34,515 nt of DNA from contig CAJPFI010000003.1 in NCBI GenBank assembly GCA_905339295.1, forward strand, positions 1 to 34,515, given 5' to 3'. Below are positions 11,752-18,560 of the stretch, in pieces. Made by a program: the position numbers and the translations under genes. Under the pieces are notes generated by a model that was not told the origin of the DNA, ran no database searches, and saw nothing but the letters and a program-made list of their open reading frames with translations. This DNA is from Burkholderiales bacterium (GTDB taxonomy: Bacteria > Pseudomonadota > Gammaproteobacteria > Burkholderiales > Casimicrobiaceae). How positions within the stretch are numbered: the stretch's first letter is position 1; every line of letters starts with the position of its first letter.

Positions 11752-12804
11752 ATGTCCGCGCAAGCCCTTCCTGCGCCCCCGCCGCCGGCGGCGCCGATCC
11801 CCCGGCGGCCGCTCGGCGACACGCCGCTCGACGTCACGGTCCTGGGCTTCGGCGGCGCGCCGCTCGGCGACCTCTACGCGCCGCTCGACGACGCGGCCGC
11901 GCTCGCGACCGTGGAGGCCGCGCTGGACGCGGGCATCGCGCTGGTCGACACCTCGCCGCTTTACGGTCGCGGGCTCTCCGAGCACCGGATCGGCACGGCG
12001 CTGCGGCGCCGGCCACGGGCGTCGTACACCGTCTCGACCAAGGTCGGTCGCGTGTTCGCGCCGGCGCCGTCCGGCGTGGCGCGGTCCGAGGGTTATGCGG
12101 GCGGCCTGCCGCACGAGGGCCGCTTCGACTACTCGTACGACGGCGCGATGCGGTCGCTCGAGCAATCGATGCTGCGCCTCGGGCTCGCGTCGGTCGACAT
12201 CGCGCTGATCCACGATGTCGATCCGTGGACGCACGGGGACGCCGCGGCCGCACGCCAGCGCGAGGCGCTCGCCGGCGCGTACCGCGCGCTCGCCGACCTG
12301 CGCGCGCAGCGCGTCGTTCGCGCGATCGGCATCGGCGTCAACGACGCGGACGTCTGCGCGTTTTTCGCGCGCGAGGCCGACCTCGACTGCGTGCTGCTCG
12401 CGGGACGCTACTCGCTGCTGGAGCAACCCGCCCTCGACGGCTTCCTTCCGCTCGCCGCGACGCGGAAGATCGGCGTCATGCTGGGCGGCGTGTTCAACTC
12501 CGGCATCCTCGCGACCGGCGCGGTTGCCGGCGCGCGCTACGATTATCGCGAGGCGCCGCCCGACGTGAAGGCGAGGGTTGCCGCGATCGAGCGCGTTTGC
12601 ACCTCGCACGGTGTCGCGCTCGCGCACGCCGCGCTCGCATTCGTCCTCGGCCATCCGGCGGTGGCGAGCGTGGTGCTCGGCGCGGTGTCGCCGGACGAGG
12701 TGCGTCACAACGTCGGCGTACTCTCGACGCCGGTCCCCGGGGCGTTGTGGCGCGACCTCAGGTCGGAGGGGCTGCTCCGCGAGGACGCGCCCGTGCCCGC
12801 ATGA
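11752..12804 (+). CDS. Aldo/keto reductase, L-fucose / D-threo-aldose 1-dehydrogenase-like
   Basis: The 350-residue (alpha/beta)8 enzyme has the aldo/keto reductase tetrad Asp66, Tyr71, Lys97 and His154 (VDTSPLYG, STKVG, LIHDVD). The long loop SEGYAGGLPHEGRFDYSYDG and the C-terminal GHPAVASVVLGAVSPDEV fit the subgroup of NAD(P)-dependent aldose 1-dehydrogenases that includes L-fucose dehydrogenase. It would oxidise an aldose at C1 to its lactone. The ATG at 11752 is used; a GTG at 11743 is the alternative. No Shine-Dalgarno sequence is visible before either, and the upstream base run is operator. It overlaps the lactonase start by ATGA, matching a two-step oxidation and ring opening. Confidence 0.88.
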   Translation: MSAQALPAPPPPAAPIPRRPLGDTPLDVTVLGFGGAPLGDLYAPLDDAAALATVEAALDAGIALVDTSPLYGRGLSEHRIGTALRRRPRASYTVSTKVGRVFAPAPSGVARSEGYAGGLPHEGRFDYSYDGAMRSLEQSMLRLGLASVDIALIHDVDPWTHGDAAAARQREALAGAYRALADLRAQRVVRAIGIGVNDADVCAFFAREADLDCVLLAGRYSLLEQPALDGFLPLAATRKIGVMLGGVFNSGILATGAVAGARYDYREAPPDVKARVAAIERVCTSHGVALAHAALAFVLGHPAVASVVLGAVSPDEVRHNVGVLSTPVPGALWRDLRSEGLLREDAPVPA

Positions 12805-13625
12805 TCGACGCGCACCACCACTTCTGGCGGCTCGACCGCGGCGACTACGGCTGGCTCACGCCGGCGCTCGGGCCGATCCATCGCGACTTCGGTCCCGAGG
12901 ATCTCGCGCCGATCCTCGCGCGCCACGGCATCCGCCGCACGGTGCTCGTGCAGGCGGCGCCGACGCTCGCGGAGACGCGCTGGCTCCTCGACCTCGCGCA
13001 GGCCACGCCGTTCGTCGCGGGCGTCGTCGGCTGGGCGGACTTCGACGCGGCCGACGTCGCGGACACGATCGCCGATCTCGCCGGCGACCCGCGCCTCGTC
13101 GGCCTGCGCCCGATGGTGCAGGACATTGCCGACGACGACTGGCTGGTGCGCGCGAGCCACGCCCCGGCGTTCGAGTCGCTCGTCGCGCACGACCTGGTGT
13201 TCGACGCGCTGGTGCTTCCCCGCCACCTCGCGCGGCTCGCGCGCGTCCTCGACCGGCACCCGTCGCTGCGCGTGGTCGTCGACCATGGCGCCAAGCCGCG
13301 CATCCGCGAGCGGGAATTCGACGCATGGCGTGCCGCGCTCGCCGCCGTCGCCGCGCATCCCGGGGTCTGCTGCAAGCTGTCGGGGCTCGCCACCGAGGCG
13401 GCACCCGACGACGGGGTCGACGAGCTGGCGCCGTGGACCGACGCGCTCGTCGAGCTGTTCGGCCCGCGCCGGCTCCTGTGGGGCAGCGACTGGCCGGTGG
13501 TCAACCTCGCCGGCGGCTACGACCGCTGGCGCGCCATCTCGCTCGAGGCGCTGCGCGGGCTCGACGCGCGCGAACGCGATGCGGTGCTGGGCGGCAACGC
13601 CGAGCGCGTGTATCTGCGGCGCTGA
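12801..13625 (+). CDS. Amidohydrolase-2 family lactonase, L-fuconolactonase-like
   Basis: The 274-residue TIM-barrel hydrolase begins MIDAHHHFW (metal-binding HxH) and has VVVDHGAKP, a lysine/serine strand CCKLSGL and the terminal LLWGSDWPV with the catalytic aspartate, all typical of PF04909 sugar lactonases such as L-fuconolactonase. It would open the lactone made by the upstream dehydrogenase to the aldonate. The ATG at 12801 overlaps the dehydrogenase stop as ATGA. The gene ends 15 bases before an inverted copy of the hairpin repeat. The exact sugar (L-fucose, L-rhamnose, L-galactose or D-arabinose) is not fixed by sequence. Confidence 0.88.
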   Translation: MIDAHHHFWRLDRGDYGWLTPALGPIHRDFGPEDLAPILARHGIRRTVLVQAAPTLAETRWLLDLAQATPFVAGVVGWADFDAADVADTIADLAGDPRLVGLRPMVQDIADDDWLVRASHAPAFESLVAHDLVFDALVLPRHLARLARVLDRHPSLRVVVDHGAKPRIREREFDAWRAALAAVAAHPGVCCKLSGLATEAAPDDGVDELAPWTDALVELFGPRRLLWGSDWPVVNLAGGYDRWRAISLEALRGLDARERDAVLGGNAERVYLRR

Positions 13626-13640
13626 CGCCAGGCGAACCCC

Positions 13641-13662
13641 GTCAGGCTGAAGCCTGACCCAC
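13641..13662 (-). repeat. Inverted single copy of the hairpin core facing the 44-bp array
   Basis: This is a reverse-oriented copy of the family A core with two compensating changes (GTCAGGC stem and GCCTGAC stem, loop TGAA on the + strand), so the stem stays perfectly paired. It lies 31 bp before the forward array and forms with it a head-to-head pair, as in BIME/REPIN structures. Confidence 0.85.
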
Positions 13663-13693
13663 AGCGGCATCGACCGGACGCGGCTCCCCCATC

Positions 13694-13944
13694 GTGGGTC
13701 GGGCTTCAGCCCGACACGCGCGACCGTGCGCCTTGCTGTGGGTCGCGCTTCAGCCCGACACGCGCGACCGTGCGCCTTGCTGTGGGTCGCGCTTCAGCCC
13801 GACACGCGCGACCGTGCGCCTTGCTGTGGGTCGGGCTTCAGCCCGACATGCACGACCGTGCGCCCTGCTGTGGGTCGGGCTTCAGCCCGACATGCACGAC
13901 CGTGCGCCTTGCTGTGGGTCGGGCTTCAGCCCGACATGCACGAC
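13694..13944 (+). repeat. Tandem array of six 44-bp hairpin units (family A)
   Basis: Copies start at 13694, 13738, 13782, 13826, 13870 and 13914. Each has the GTGGGTCGGGC/GCCCGAC core with a TTCA loop, followed by a 22-base linker (ACGCGCGACC or ATGCACGACC, then GTGCGCCTTGCT). The second and third copies carry GTCGCGC, which introduces one stem mismatch. The last copy keeps only nine linker bases. Together with the inverted copy it fills the 338-bp gap between two convergent genes, where no coding sequence is seen. It may act as a transcription barrier, although no U-run follows any hairpin. Confidence 0.95.
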
Positions 13945-13963
13945 ACACGACATCCGGCGGACC

Positions 13964-15544
13964 TCAGATCGCTCGCCCCTTCCCTTCCCAGAACGGCGCG
14001 CGCAACTCGCGCTTGAGCGTCTTGCCGGCGGCGTTCCGCGGAAACCCGTCGAGGACGAGAACGCGATCGACGCGCTGGTACTTCGCGGCGACGCGCGCAT
14101 TGATCCAGTCGCGGAGCGTGCACGCGTCGACCGCCGCCCCCGCCCTGAGCACGACCGCTGCGACCGGCGTCTCGCCCCACCTGTCGTGCGGCACGCCGAA
14201 CACCGCGACCTCGCGAACGTCGGGATGGCGCGCGACGACCTCCTCGATGTCCTTCGGATAGACCTTGACGCCGCCCGAGTCGATCATGTCCTTCATCCGG
14301 TCGACGAGGTGAAGGAAGCCCTCGTCGTCGACGTAGCCGACGTCGCCGGTGTGCAGCCATCCGCCGCTCAGCGCCTCCGCGGTCTTCGCGTCGTTGCGGT
14401 AGTAACCGGGCATCGTGATCGGCCCGCGCCCGACGATCTCGCCGACCTCGCCCGCGCGCAGCTCGCGACCGTCCGGCGCCTCGATGCGCAGCTCGTAGAA
14501 CGGCGGAGGCACGCCGACGCTGCCGGCCTTGCGCACGGCGTCGTCGCGGTCGAGGATCGTGACGAAGCCCTCGGTGAGCCCGTAGAGCTCGTAGAAGCGC
14601 CCCGGAAGCAGCGCGTTGAGCCGGTCCTTGGTCTCGCCGTGCAGCGGCGCGCCGAGCGAAAGGATGCACTCGAGCGACGTGAGCCGCGACGGCTCGAAGC
14701 CGCGCGCGTCCAGGATCGCGATCACCTGCGCCGGGACGACCATCGTGTGCGTCACGCGCTCGCGCTCGACGGTCTCGATGAATGCCTCCGCGTCGAACGC
14801 GCGGTGGACGACGTAGGTCGCGCCGAGCATGAACGCCGGGAAGAGCGTCGTCATCGCGCCGTTGAACACGATCGCGCCGGCGTGCAGCACGACCGACGAC
14901 GGGGTCATCCTCCACGAGCTCGCGAGCAGCGCCGCGTACATCGCGCGGATGAAGTGCGTGTGGCAGATGCCCTTCGGCAGGCCGGTCGTGCCGCTCGTGT
15001 ACATGATCGTGGCCAGGTCGCCGGAGGAGACCTCGACCGCCGGCGGCGAGTCCGGCGCCTCCATCCACAGGCGCGAATACGGGAGGTAGCCTGCGGGCGC
15101 GTCGTCCGCCGACCCGTCGATCAGCACCCAGGACGAGCCCGCGCCGGCGCCCAGCGCGCGCGCCTCGTCGAGCGCGGCGCGCAGGTCGCCGGTGGACACG
15201 ATCGCGCGCGGCGCCGCGTCGGCGAGCAGCGAGGCGAGGCCGGATGCGTTGAGCAGCGTGGAGAGCGGCACCGCGGCGGCACCCAGCTTGAAGCACGCCC
15301 AGTAGGTGGCCAGGAGCTCGATCGAGTTCGGCAGCACCGTCGCGACGCGGTCGCCGCGCGCGACGCCGAGAGACGCGAGCGCGTTCGCCCACCGATTCAC
15401 GTACGCGTCGAACTCGCGCCAGTCGAGCCGCACCTCGCGCGGTCCGGCCGGCGCGACGACCGCAGTGTGGTTCGGCCGGTAGCGGGCGTGCCGCGCGACG
15501 AGCCTCCCCAGGGCGAGACAGTCATGCGCGATCCTCGTTTCCAT
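13964..15544 (-). CDS. Acyl-CoA synthetase (AMP-forming, ANL superfamily)
   Basis: The 526-residue enzyme activates a carboxylic acid through an acyl-AMP to its CoA thioester. Motifs visible are the P-loop-like IMYTSGTTGLPKG (A3), ELYGLTEG (A5), GWLHTGDVGYVDDEGF with the adenylate-binding aspartate (A7), RMKDMIDSGGVKVYPKDIE (A8 hinge) and the catalytic lysine in GKTLKREL (A10). The length is standard for medium/long-chain or aromatic acid ligases; chain specificity cannot be told. AAGGAGG precedes the ATG at 15544. It follows the methyltransferase gene by 13 bases and is probably cotranscribed. Confidence 0.93.
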   Translation of the reverse strand: METRIAHDCLALGRLVARHARYRPNHTAVVAPAGPREVRLDWREFDAYVNRWANALASLGVARGDRVATVLPNSIELLATYWACFKLGAAAVPLSTLLNASGLASLLADAAPRAIVSTGDLRAALDEARALGAGAGSSWVLIDGSADDAPAGYLPYSRLWMEAPDSPPAVEVSSGDLATIMYTSGTTGLPKGICHTHFIRAMYAALLASSWRMTPSSVVLHAGAIVFNGAMTTLFPAFMLGATYVVHRAFDAEAFIETVERERVTHTMVVPAQVIAILDARGFEPSRLTSLECILSLGAPLHGETKDRLNALLPGRFYELYGLTEGFVTILDRDDAVRKAGSVGVPPPFYELRIEAPDGRELRAGEVGEIVGRGPITMPGYYRNDAKTAEALSGGWLHTGDVGYVDDEGFLHLVDRMKDMIDSGGVKVYPKDIEEVVARHPDVREVAVFGVPHDRWGETPVAAVVLRAGAAVDACTLRDWINARVAAKYQRVDRVLVLDGFPRNAAGKTLKRELRAPFWEGKGRAI

Positions 15545-15557
15545 CCCTCGTCCTCCT

Positions 15558-16739
15558 TCACAGCCGGTGGCTCGCGTCGCCCGAGGCGAACGCCGGCCAC
15601 CGGATCGCCTCGCCCCGCTCGAGCGCGATCACCTTGAAGAGCTCGCCCATCTCCGCGGGCGACAGGAGCGTCTGCACGGCGGACACTTCGCGCAGGTACG
15701 CGCCCGACGCCGGATCGCCGGTCGCCGCGAGCTTGCCGAGGATGCCGCAGCCGATCAGGAACGACGCCTGCGACGCGAATCCCGCGACGCCGAGTCCCGC
15801 GCGCGCGCCCGCCTCGGCGACCGCGGTGAAGTCGACGTGCGCGGTCAGGTCGGCGAGCCCGGGCCACACGAACGGGTCGGACGTCGCGCGATGCCGGTAG
15901 TGCGCCATCATCGTTCCGGCGCGCCGCTCCGGGTGGTAGTACTCGCGGCGCGGGAAGCCGTAGTCGATGGCGACGATCGCGCCGTGCGTGAGCCGCCGGC
16001 CGAGGTCCTCGACGAGCGCCTCGGCCGAGAGGTTGATCTCGCTCGCGTAGTCGCCTTCGGGTGGAAAGCGCTCGCGCGCGACCGCCTCGAGCGCGGGGTC
16101 GGCGAGCGCGCGATCTGCGAGCGTGAACGCGCCGTCGCGTCCGACCGTCACGCCGCGCTCGTGCCACGCGCCGTCGATCCTGGCGACGACGTGCGGCGGG
16201 ATCGCGTCGAGCACCTCGTTCATCAACACGGCGCCGTCGATCGTCGCCGGCGGCGCGTCGAGCCACGCGACGCGGGCCTGCCACGCGGGAAGCTCGCGCG
16301 CGATCGCCGTGCGCTGGCGCTCCCTCAGGTCGGGGCTCGTCTCGAGGATCGCGTAGCGGGCAGGCGCGGCGCCCTCGGCGTCCAGCGCGCGCAGCAGGTC
16401 GATGGCGAGCCGCCCGGTGCCCGCGCCCAGCTCGACGATCTCGCGCCGTCCGGTCGACTCGAGGATCGCGGCGACCTGCGTCGCGATTGCGGTGGCGAAC
16501 AGCGGGGAGAGCTCCGGCGCCGTCGTGAAGTCGCCCCCGGCGCCGAGCTTGTGCGCGCCGGCCGCGTAGTAGCCGAGGCCGGGCGCATGGAGCGCGAGCG
16601 CGACGTAGTCGCGCATCGGCAGGAAGCCGCCGCCCGCGTCGATCGCCCCCGCGATGGCCGCGACGACGCGCGCCGAGTGGGCGCGGGCGCCGGCACCGGG
16701 CTCGGGCAACGCAGGATCGGGTTCGCGAATTCGTCGCAT
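15558..16739 (-). CDS. MidA/NDUFAF7-like SAM-dependent methyltransferase (COG1565)
   Basis: The 393-residue protein belongs to the class I methyltransferases related to mitochondrial complex I assembly factor NDUFAF7. It shows MRDYVALALHAPGLGYYA, GDFTTAPELSPLF, the SAM motif EIVELGAGTGRLA, LMNEVLDAIPPH and AIDYGFPRREYYHP, all of which are hallmark blocks of this family. The bacterial substrate is not established; arginine methylation of a partner is possible by analogy. The start is the ATG at 16739. It is divergent from the pteridine reductase gene, a pairing common in betaproteobacteria. Confidence 0.92.
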   Translation of the reverse strand: MRRIREPDPALPEPGAGARAHSARVVAAIAGAIDAGGGFLPMRDYVALALHAPGLGYYAAGAHKLGAGGDFTTAPELSPLFATAIATQVAAILESTGRREIVELGAGTGRLAIDLLRALDAEGAAPARYAILETSPDLRERQRTAIARELPAWQARVAWLDAPPATIDGAVLMNEVLDAIPPHVVARIDGAWHERGVTVGRDGAFTLADRALADPALEAVARERFPPEGDYASEINLSAEALVEDLGRRLTHGAIVAIDYGFPRREYYHPERRAGTMMAHYRHRATSDPFVWPGLADLTAHVDFTAVAEAGARAGLGVAGFASQASFLIGCGILGKLAATGDPASGAYLREVSAVQTLLSPAEMGELFKVIALERGEAIRWPAFASGDASHRL

Positions 16740-16777
16740 CGGCGCCGGACCGCGCCACGTCCGGAGGGTGTTTGTGC

Positions 16778-16783
16778 TAGATT
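16778..16783 (+). promoter_or_regulatory. Extended -10 promoter of the pteridine reductase gene
   Basis: TGTGCTAGATTGC contains TAGATT preceded by the TG-N extension, 32 bases before the GTG at 16816. The match is good for a sigma-70 extended -10 promoter, which can work without a strong -35 box; none is evident here. Confidence 0.5.
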
Positions 16784-16815
16784 GCAGTGAAGTCTACCCA
16801 ATCGCGGGAGCGCGC

Positions 16816-17556
16816 GTGCAGGTCAAGGTCGTGCTGATCACCGGCGGCGCGAAACGGGTGGGCGCCGCGATCTGCCGGCGCATGCACGCGTCGGGCGCGA
16901 ACCTGATGCTCCACTACCGCGCCTCTGCCGGCGAGGCGCGGCTGCTTCAGGCCGAGCTGAACGGCGTCCGCGCCGACTCGGTGGCGTTGATCCAGGCGGA
17001 CCTGCTCGACATCGCGAAGCTGCCGTCGCTCGTCGACCAGACCGTCCAGCGCTTCGGCCGCCTCGACGCGCTGGTCAACAACGCGTCGTCGTTCTTCTCG
17101 ACGCCGATGGGCGAGATCCTCCCGGCGCAGTGGGAGGACCTCATCGGGACCAACGTGCGCGCGCCGCTGTTCCTGTCGCAGGCCGCCGCGGCCGCGCTCA
17201 GGAAGTCGCAGGGCGCGATCGTCAACATCACCGACATCCACGGGGAGCGTCCGCTGCGCCACTACGTCGTCTACTCGATCGCGAAGGCCGCGCTCACCGG
17301 ACTCACGCGCTCGCTCGCCCGCGAGCTCGCGCCGGAGGTGCGCGTCAACGCCGTCGCGCCGGGTCCCATCCTGTGGCCGGACGACGCCGAGCAGTTCGAC
17401 GAGGTCTCGCGCCAGCGCATCATCTCGCACACGCCGCTGAAGCGCGAAGGCACGCCGGACGACATCGCCCGCGCCGTGCACTTCCTGCTCGAGGACGCGC
17501 CCTACGTGACCGGCGAGACGATCAACGTCGACGGCGGGCGGCACGTCGCGATGTGA
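16816..17556 (+). CDS. Pteridine reductase (PTR1-like short-chain dehydrogenase)
   Basis: The 246-residue SDR carries TGGAKRVG (residues 9-16), the TGxxxRxG variant typical of pteridine reductases, and VNNASSFF. The catalytic residues are Asp140, Tyr153 and Lys157. Asp replaces the usual SDR serine, and the spacing of 13 and 4 equals that of protozoan PTR1, so an NADPH-dependent reduction of biopterin/dihydrofolate-type substrates is well supported. The GTG at 16816 is the start, with GGGAG six bases upstream. It lies divergent from the MidA-like gene. Three GGGGTCTGACCCC-type repeats follow its stop. Confidence 0.9.
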   Translation: MQVKVVLITGGAKRVGAAICRRMHASGANLMLHYRASAGEARLLQAELNGVRADSVALIQADLLDIAKLPSLVDQTVQRFGRLDALVNNASSFFSTPMGEILPAQWEDLIGTNVRAPLFLSQAAAAALRKSQGAIVNITDIHGERPLRHYVVYSIAKAALTGLTRSLARELAPEVRVNAVAPGPILWPDDAEQFDEVSRQRIISHTPLKREGTPDDIARAVHFLLEDAPYVTGETINVDGGRHVAM

Positions 17557-17573
17557 GGGCTCTCGCGATGCGA

Positions 17574-17627
17574 GGGGTCTGCCCCGGCTTCATAGGGGTC
17601 TGACCCCGGGGTTGGGGGTCTGACCCC
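17574..17627. repeat. Three GGGGTC(N)GACCCC palindromes (family C)
   Basis: Copies lie at 17574-17585 (GGGGTCTGCCCC), 17595-17607 and 17615-17627 (both GGGGTCTGACCCC); the last two form a 20-bp tandem unit. They fill the 101-bp gap between the convergent pteridine reductase and ChaC genes, 17557-17657. Related palindromes recur at 28539-28551 and 29659-29806. Confidence 0.9.
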
Positions 17628-17657
17628 GGGGTTGCACCGGCATCGCGAAAGGCGCGG

Positions 17658-18317
17658 TCAGGCACGCTGCCGCGCCACCACCGCCTCCGCCAGGCGCTCG
17701 AGGTAGCGGTCGACGACGCCGTGCTCGGCCAGCGCCGCGCGCGTCCTCATCAGGTACTCGCACGACGACCCGAACGCGCCGCACGCATTGGCGATCGTGT
17801 CCGCCTGCTCGTCCATCGTGAGCGCCGCGTACTGCGGGTGGTCGCGGCGCACGGTGAACGCGAGCGCGGTCAGCGTGCGATCGCCGATCCGGGCACGGAC
17901 CCAGCGCGGGCGGTACGACCCGACCACCATCTCGCGGCGCCACAACAGGTGCAGCTCGTCGATCGCCAGCGGCGCGGGCAGCCGGAACGCGACGCCGCGG
18001 CACGAGCCGCCGGGCTCGAGCGCGAGCACGAGCCCCGGCCGCTCGCGCGTTCCGCGCGACGCGAGCGAACGCAGGCAGAAGCGGCGGTGCAGGCCGTGCA
18101 CCGTCGCCGAACGCGCCTCGGCGACCGGGAACAGCGGATTCCACAGGAGCGAGCCGTAGCCGAACACCCACCAGCCGGCGCCCTTCGGCTTCGCGGCGAG
18201 CGTCGCCGCGAGCGACGTCGAGAGCGCCTCGTCGTCGAGCGCGCGATGCGCGTCCGACGCCTCCTGGTAGATCTCGCGCATGCGCCCCAGCTCGAGGTCG
18301 CGGCGGGACAGCGTCAT
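17658..18317 (-). CDS. chaC: ChaC-family gamma-glutamylcyclotransferase
   Basis: The 219-residue cytoplasmic enzyme converts glutathione to 5-oxoproline and Cys-Gly. The substrate-binding loop FGYGSLLWNP is at residues 52-61 and the catalytic glutamate is probably Glu129 in LLWRREM. VHGLHRRFCLRS, GLVLALEPGGSCRGVAFRL and the terminal CEYLMRTRAAL match the ChaC family in order and spacing. The ATG at 18317 lies 5 bases after the stop of the 54-residue basic protein, so the two are probably one transcript. Confidence 0.93.
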   Translation of the reverse strand: MTLSRRDLELGRMREIYQEASDAHRALDDEALSTSLAATLAAKPKGAGWWVFGYGSLLWNPLFPVAEARSATVHGLHRRFCLRSLASRGTRERPGLVLALEPGGSCRGVAFRLPAPLAIDELHLLWRREMVVGSYRPRWVRARIGDRTLTALAFTVRRDHPQYAALTMDEQADTIANACGAFGSSCEYLMRTRAALAEHGVVDRYLERLAEAVVARQRA

Positions 18318-18322
18318 CGTCG

Positions 18323-18487
18323 TCAGCCGCCGAGGTCGGGGTCGCGCCTGAGCTTCGCGAGCGCGATCGCGGCCTCGCGCCGCTTCGCGGCCGTCGACTT
18401 CCCGTGCGGCCCGCCCTTGCCGAGCACGGGCGAGCGCGCGACCGGGTTGCGCGGCTTCGGCACGGGATGGCGCTTGGCGCGCTTCAT
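18323..18487 (-). CDS. Small basic protein of unknown function (54 residues)
   Basis: The product starts MKRAKRHPVPKPRNPVARSP, continues with a GKGGPHGKS stretch and a Lys/Arg/Ala helix, and ends RRDPDLGG. About a third of residues are Lys, Arg or His, which suggests nucleic-acid or ribosome contact, but no function is assigned. Short proteins of this composition with an NPVARSPLL-type segment occur in betaproteobacteria as conserved hypotheticals, from memory. Support comes from its tight 5-base spacing to chaC and from a start codon overlapping the stop of an 8-codon mini-frame (ATGA). Confidence 0.6.
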   Translation of the reverse strand: MKRAKRHPVPKPRNPVARSPVLGKGGPHGKSTAAKRREAAIALAKLRRDPDLGG

Positions 18488-18510
18488 CGGGCGTCGACGT
18501 CGTGGCTCAT
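18484..18510 (-). other. Possible 8-codon upstream frame
   Basis: ATG at 18510 opens an eight-codon frame (MSHDVDAR) whose TGA overlaps the ATG of the 54-residue protein as ATGA. This is the arrangement expected for translational coupling, but so short a frame can arise by chance. Confidence 0.2.
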
Positions 18511-18560
18511 CGCCGCCGACGATACTCGCGCGATCGCGCTGTCCCGGAAACGCGGCGGCA

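Noticed and set aside
13694-13944. Rho-independent terminators
   Set aside because: The hairpins are strong, but none is followed by a run of T on either strand, so they are listed as repeats only.
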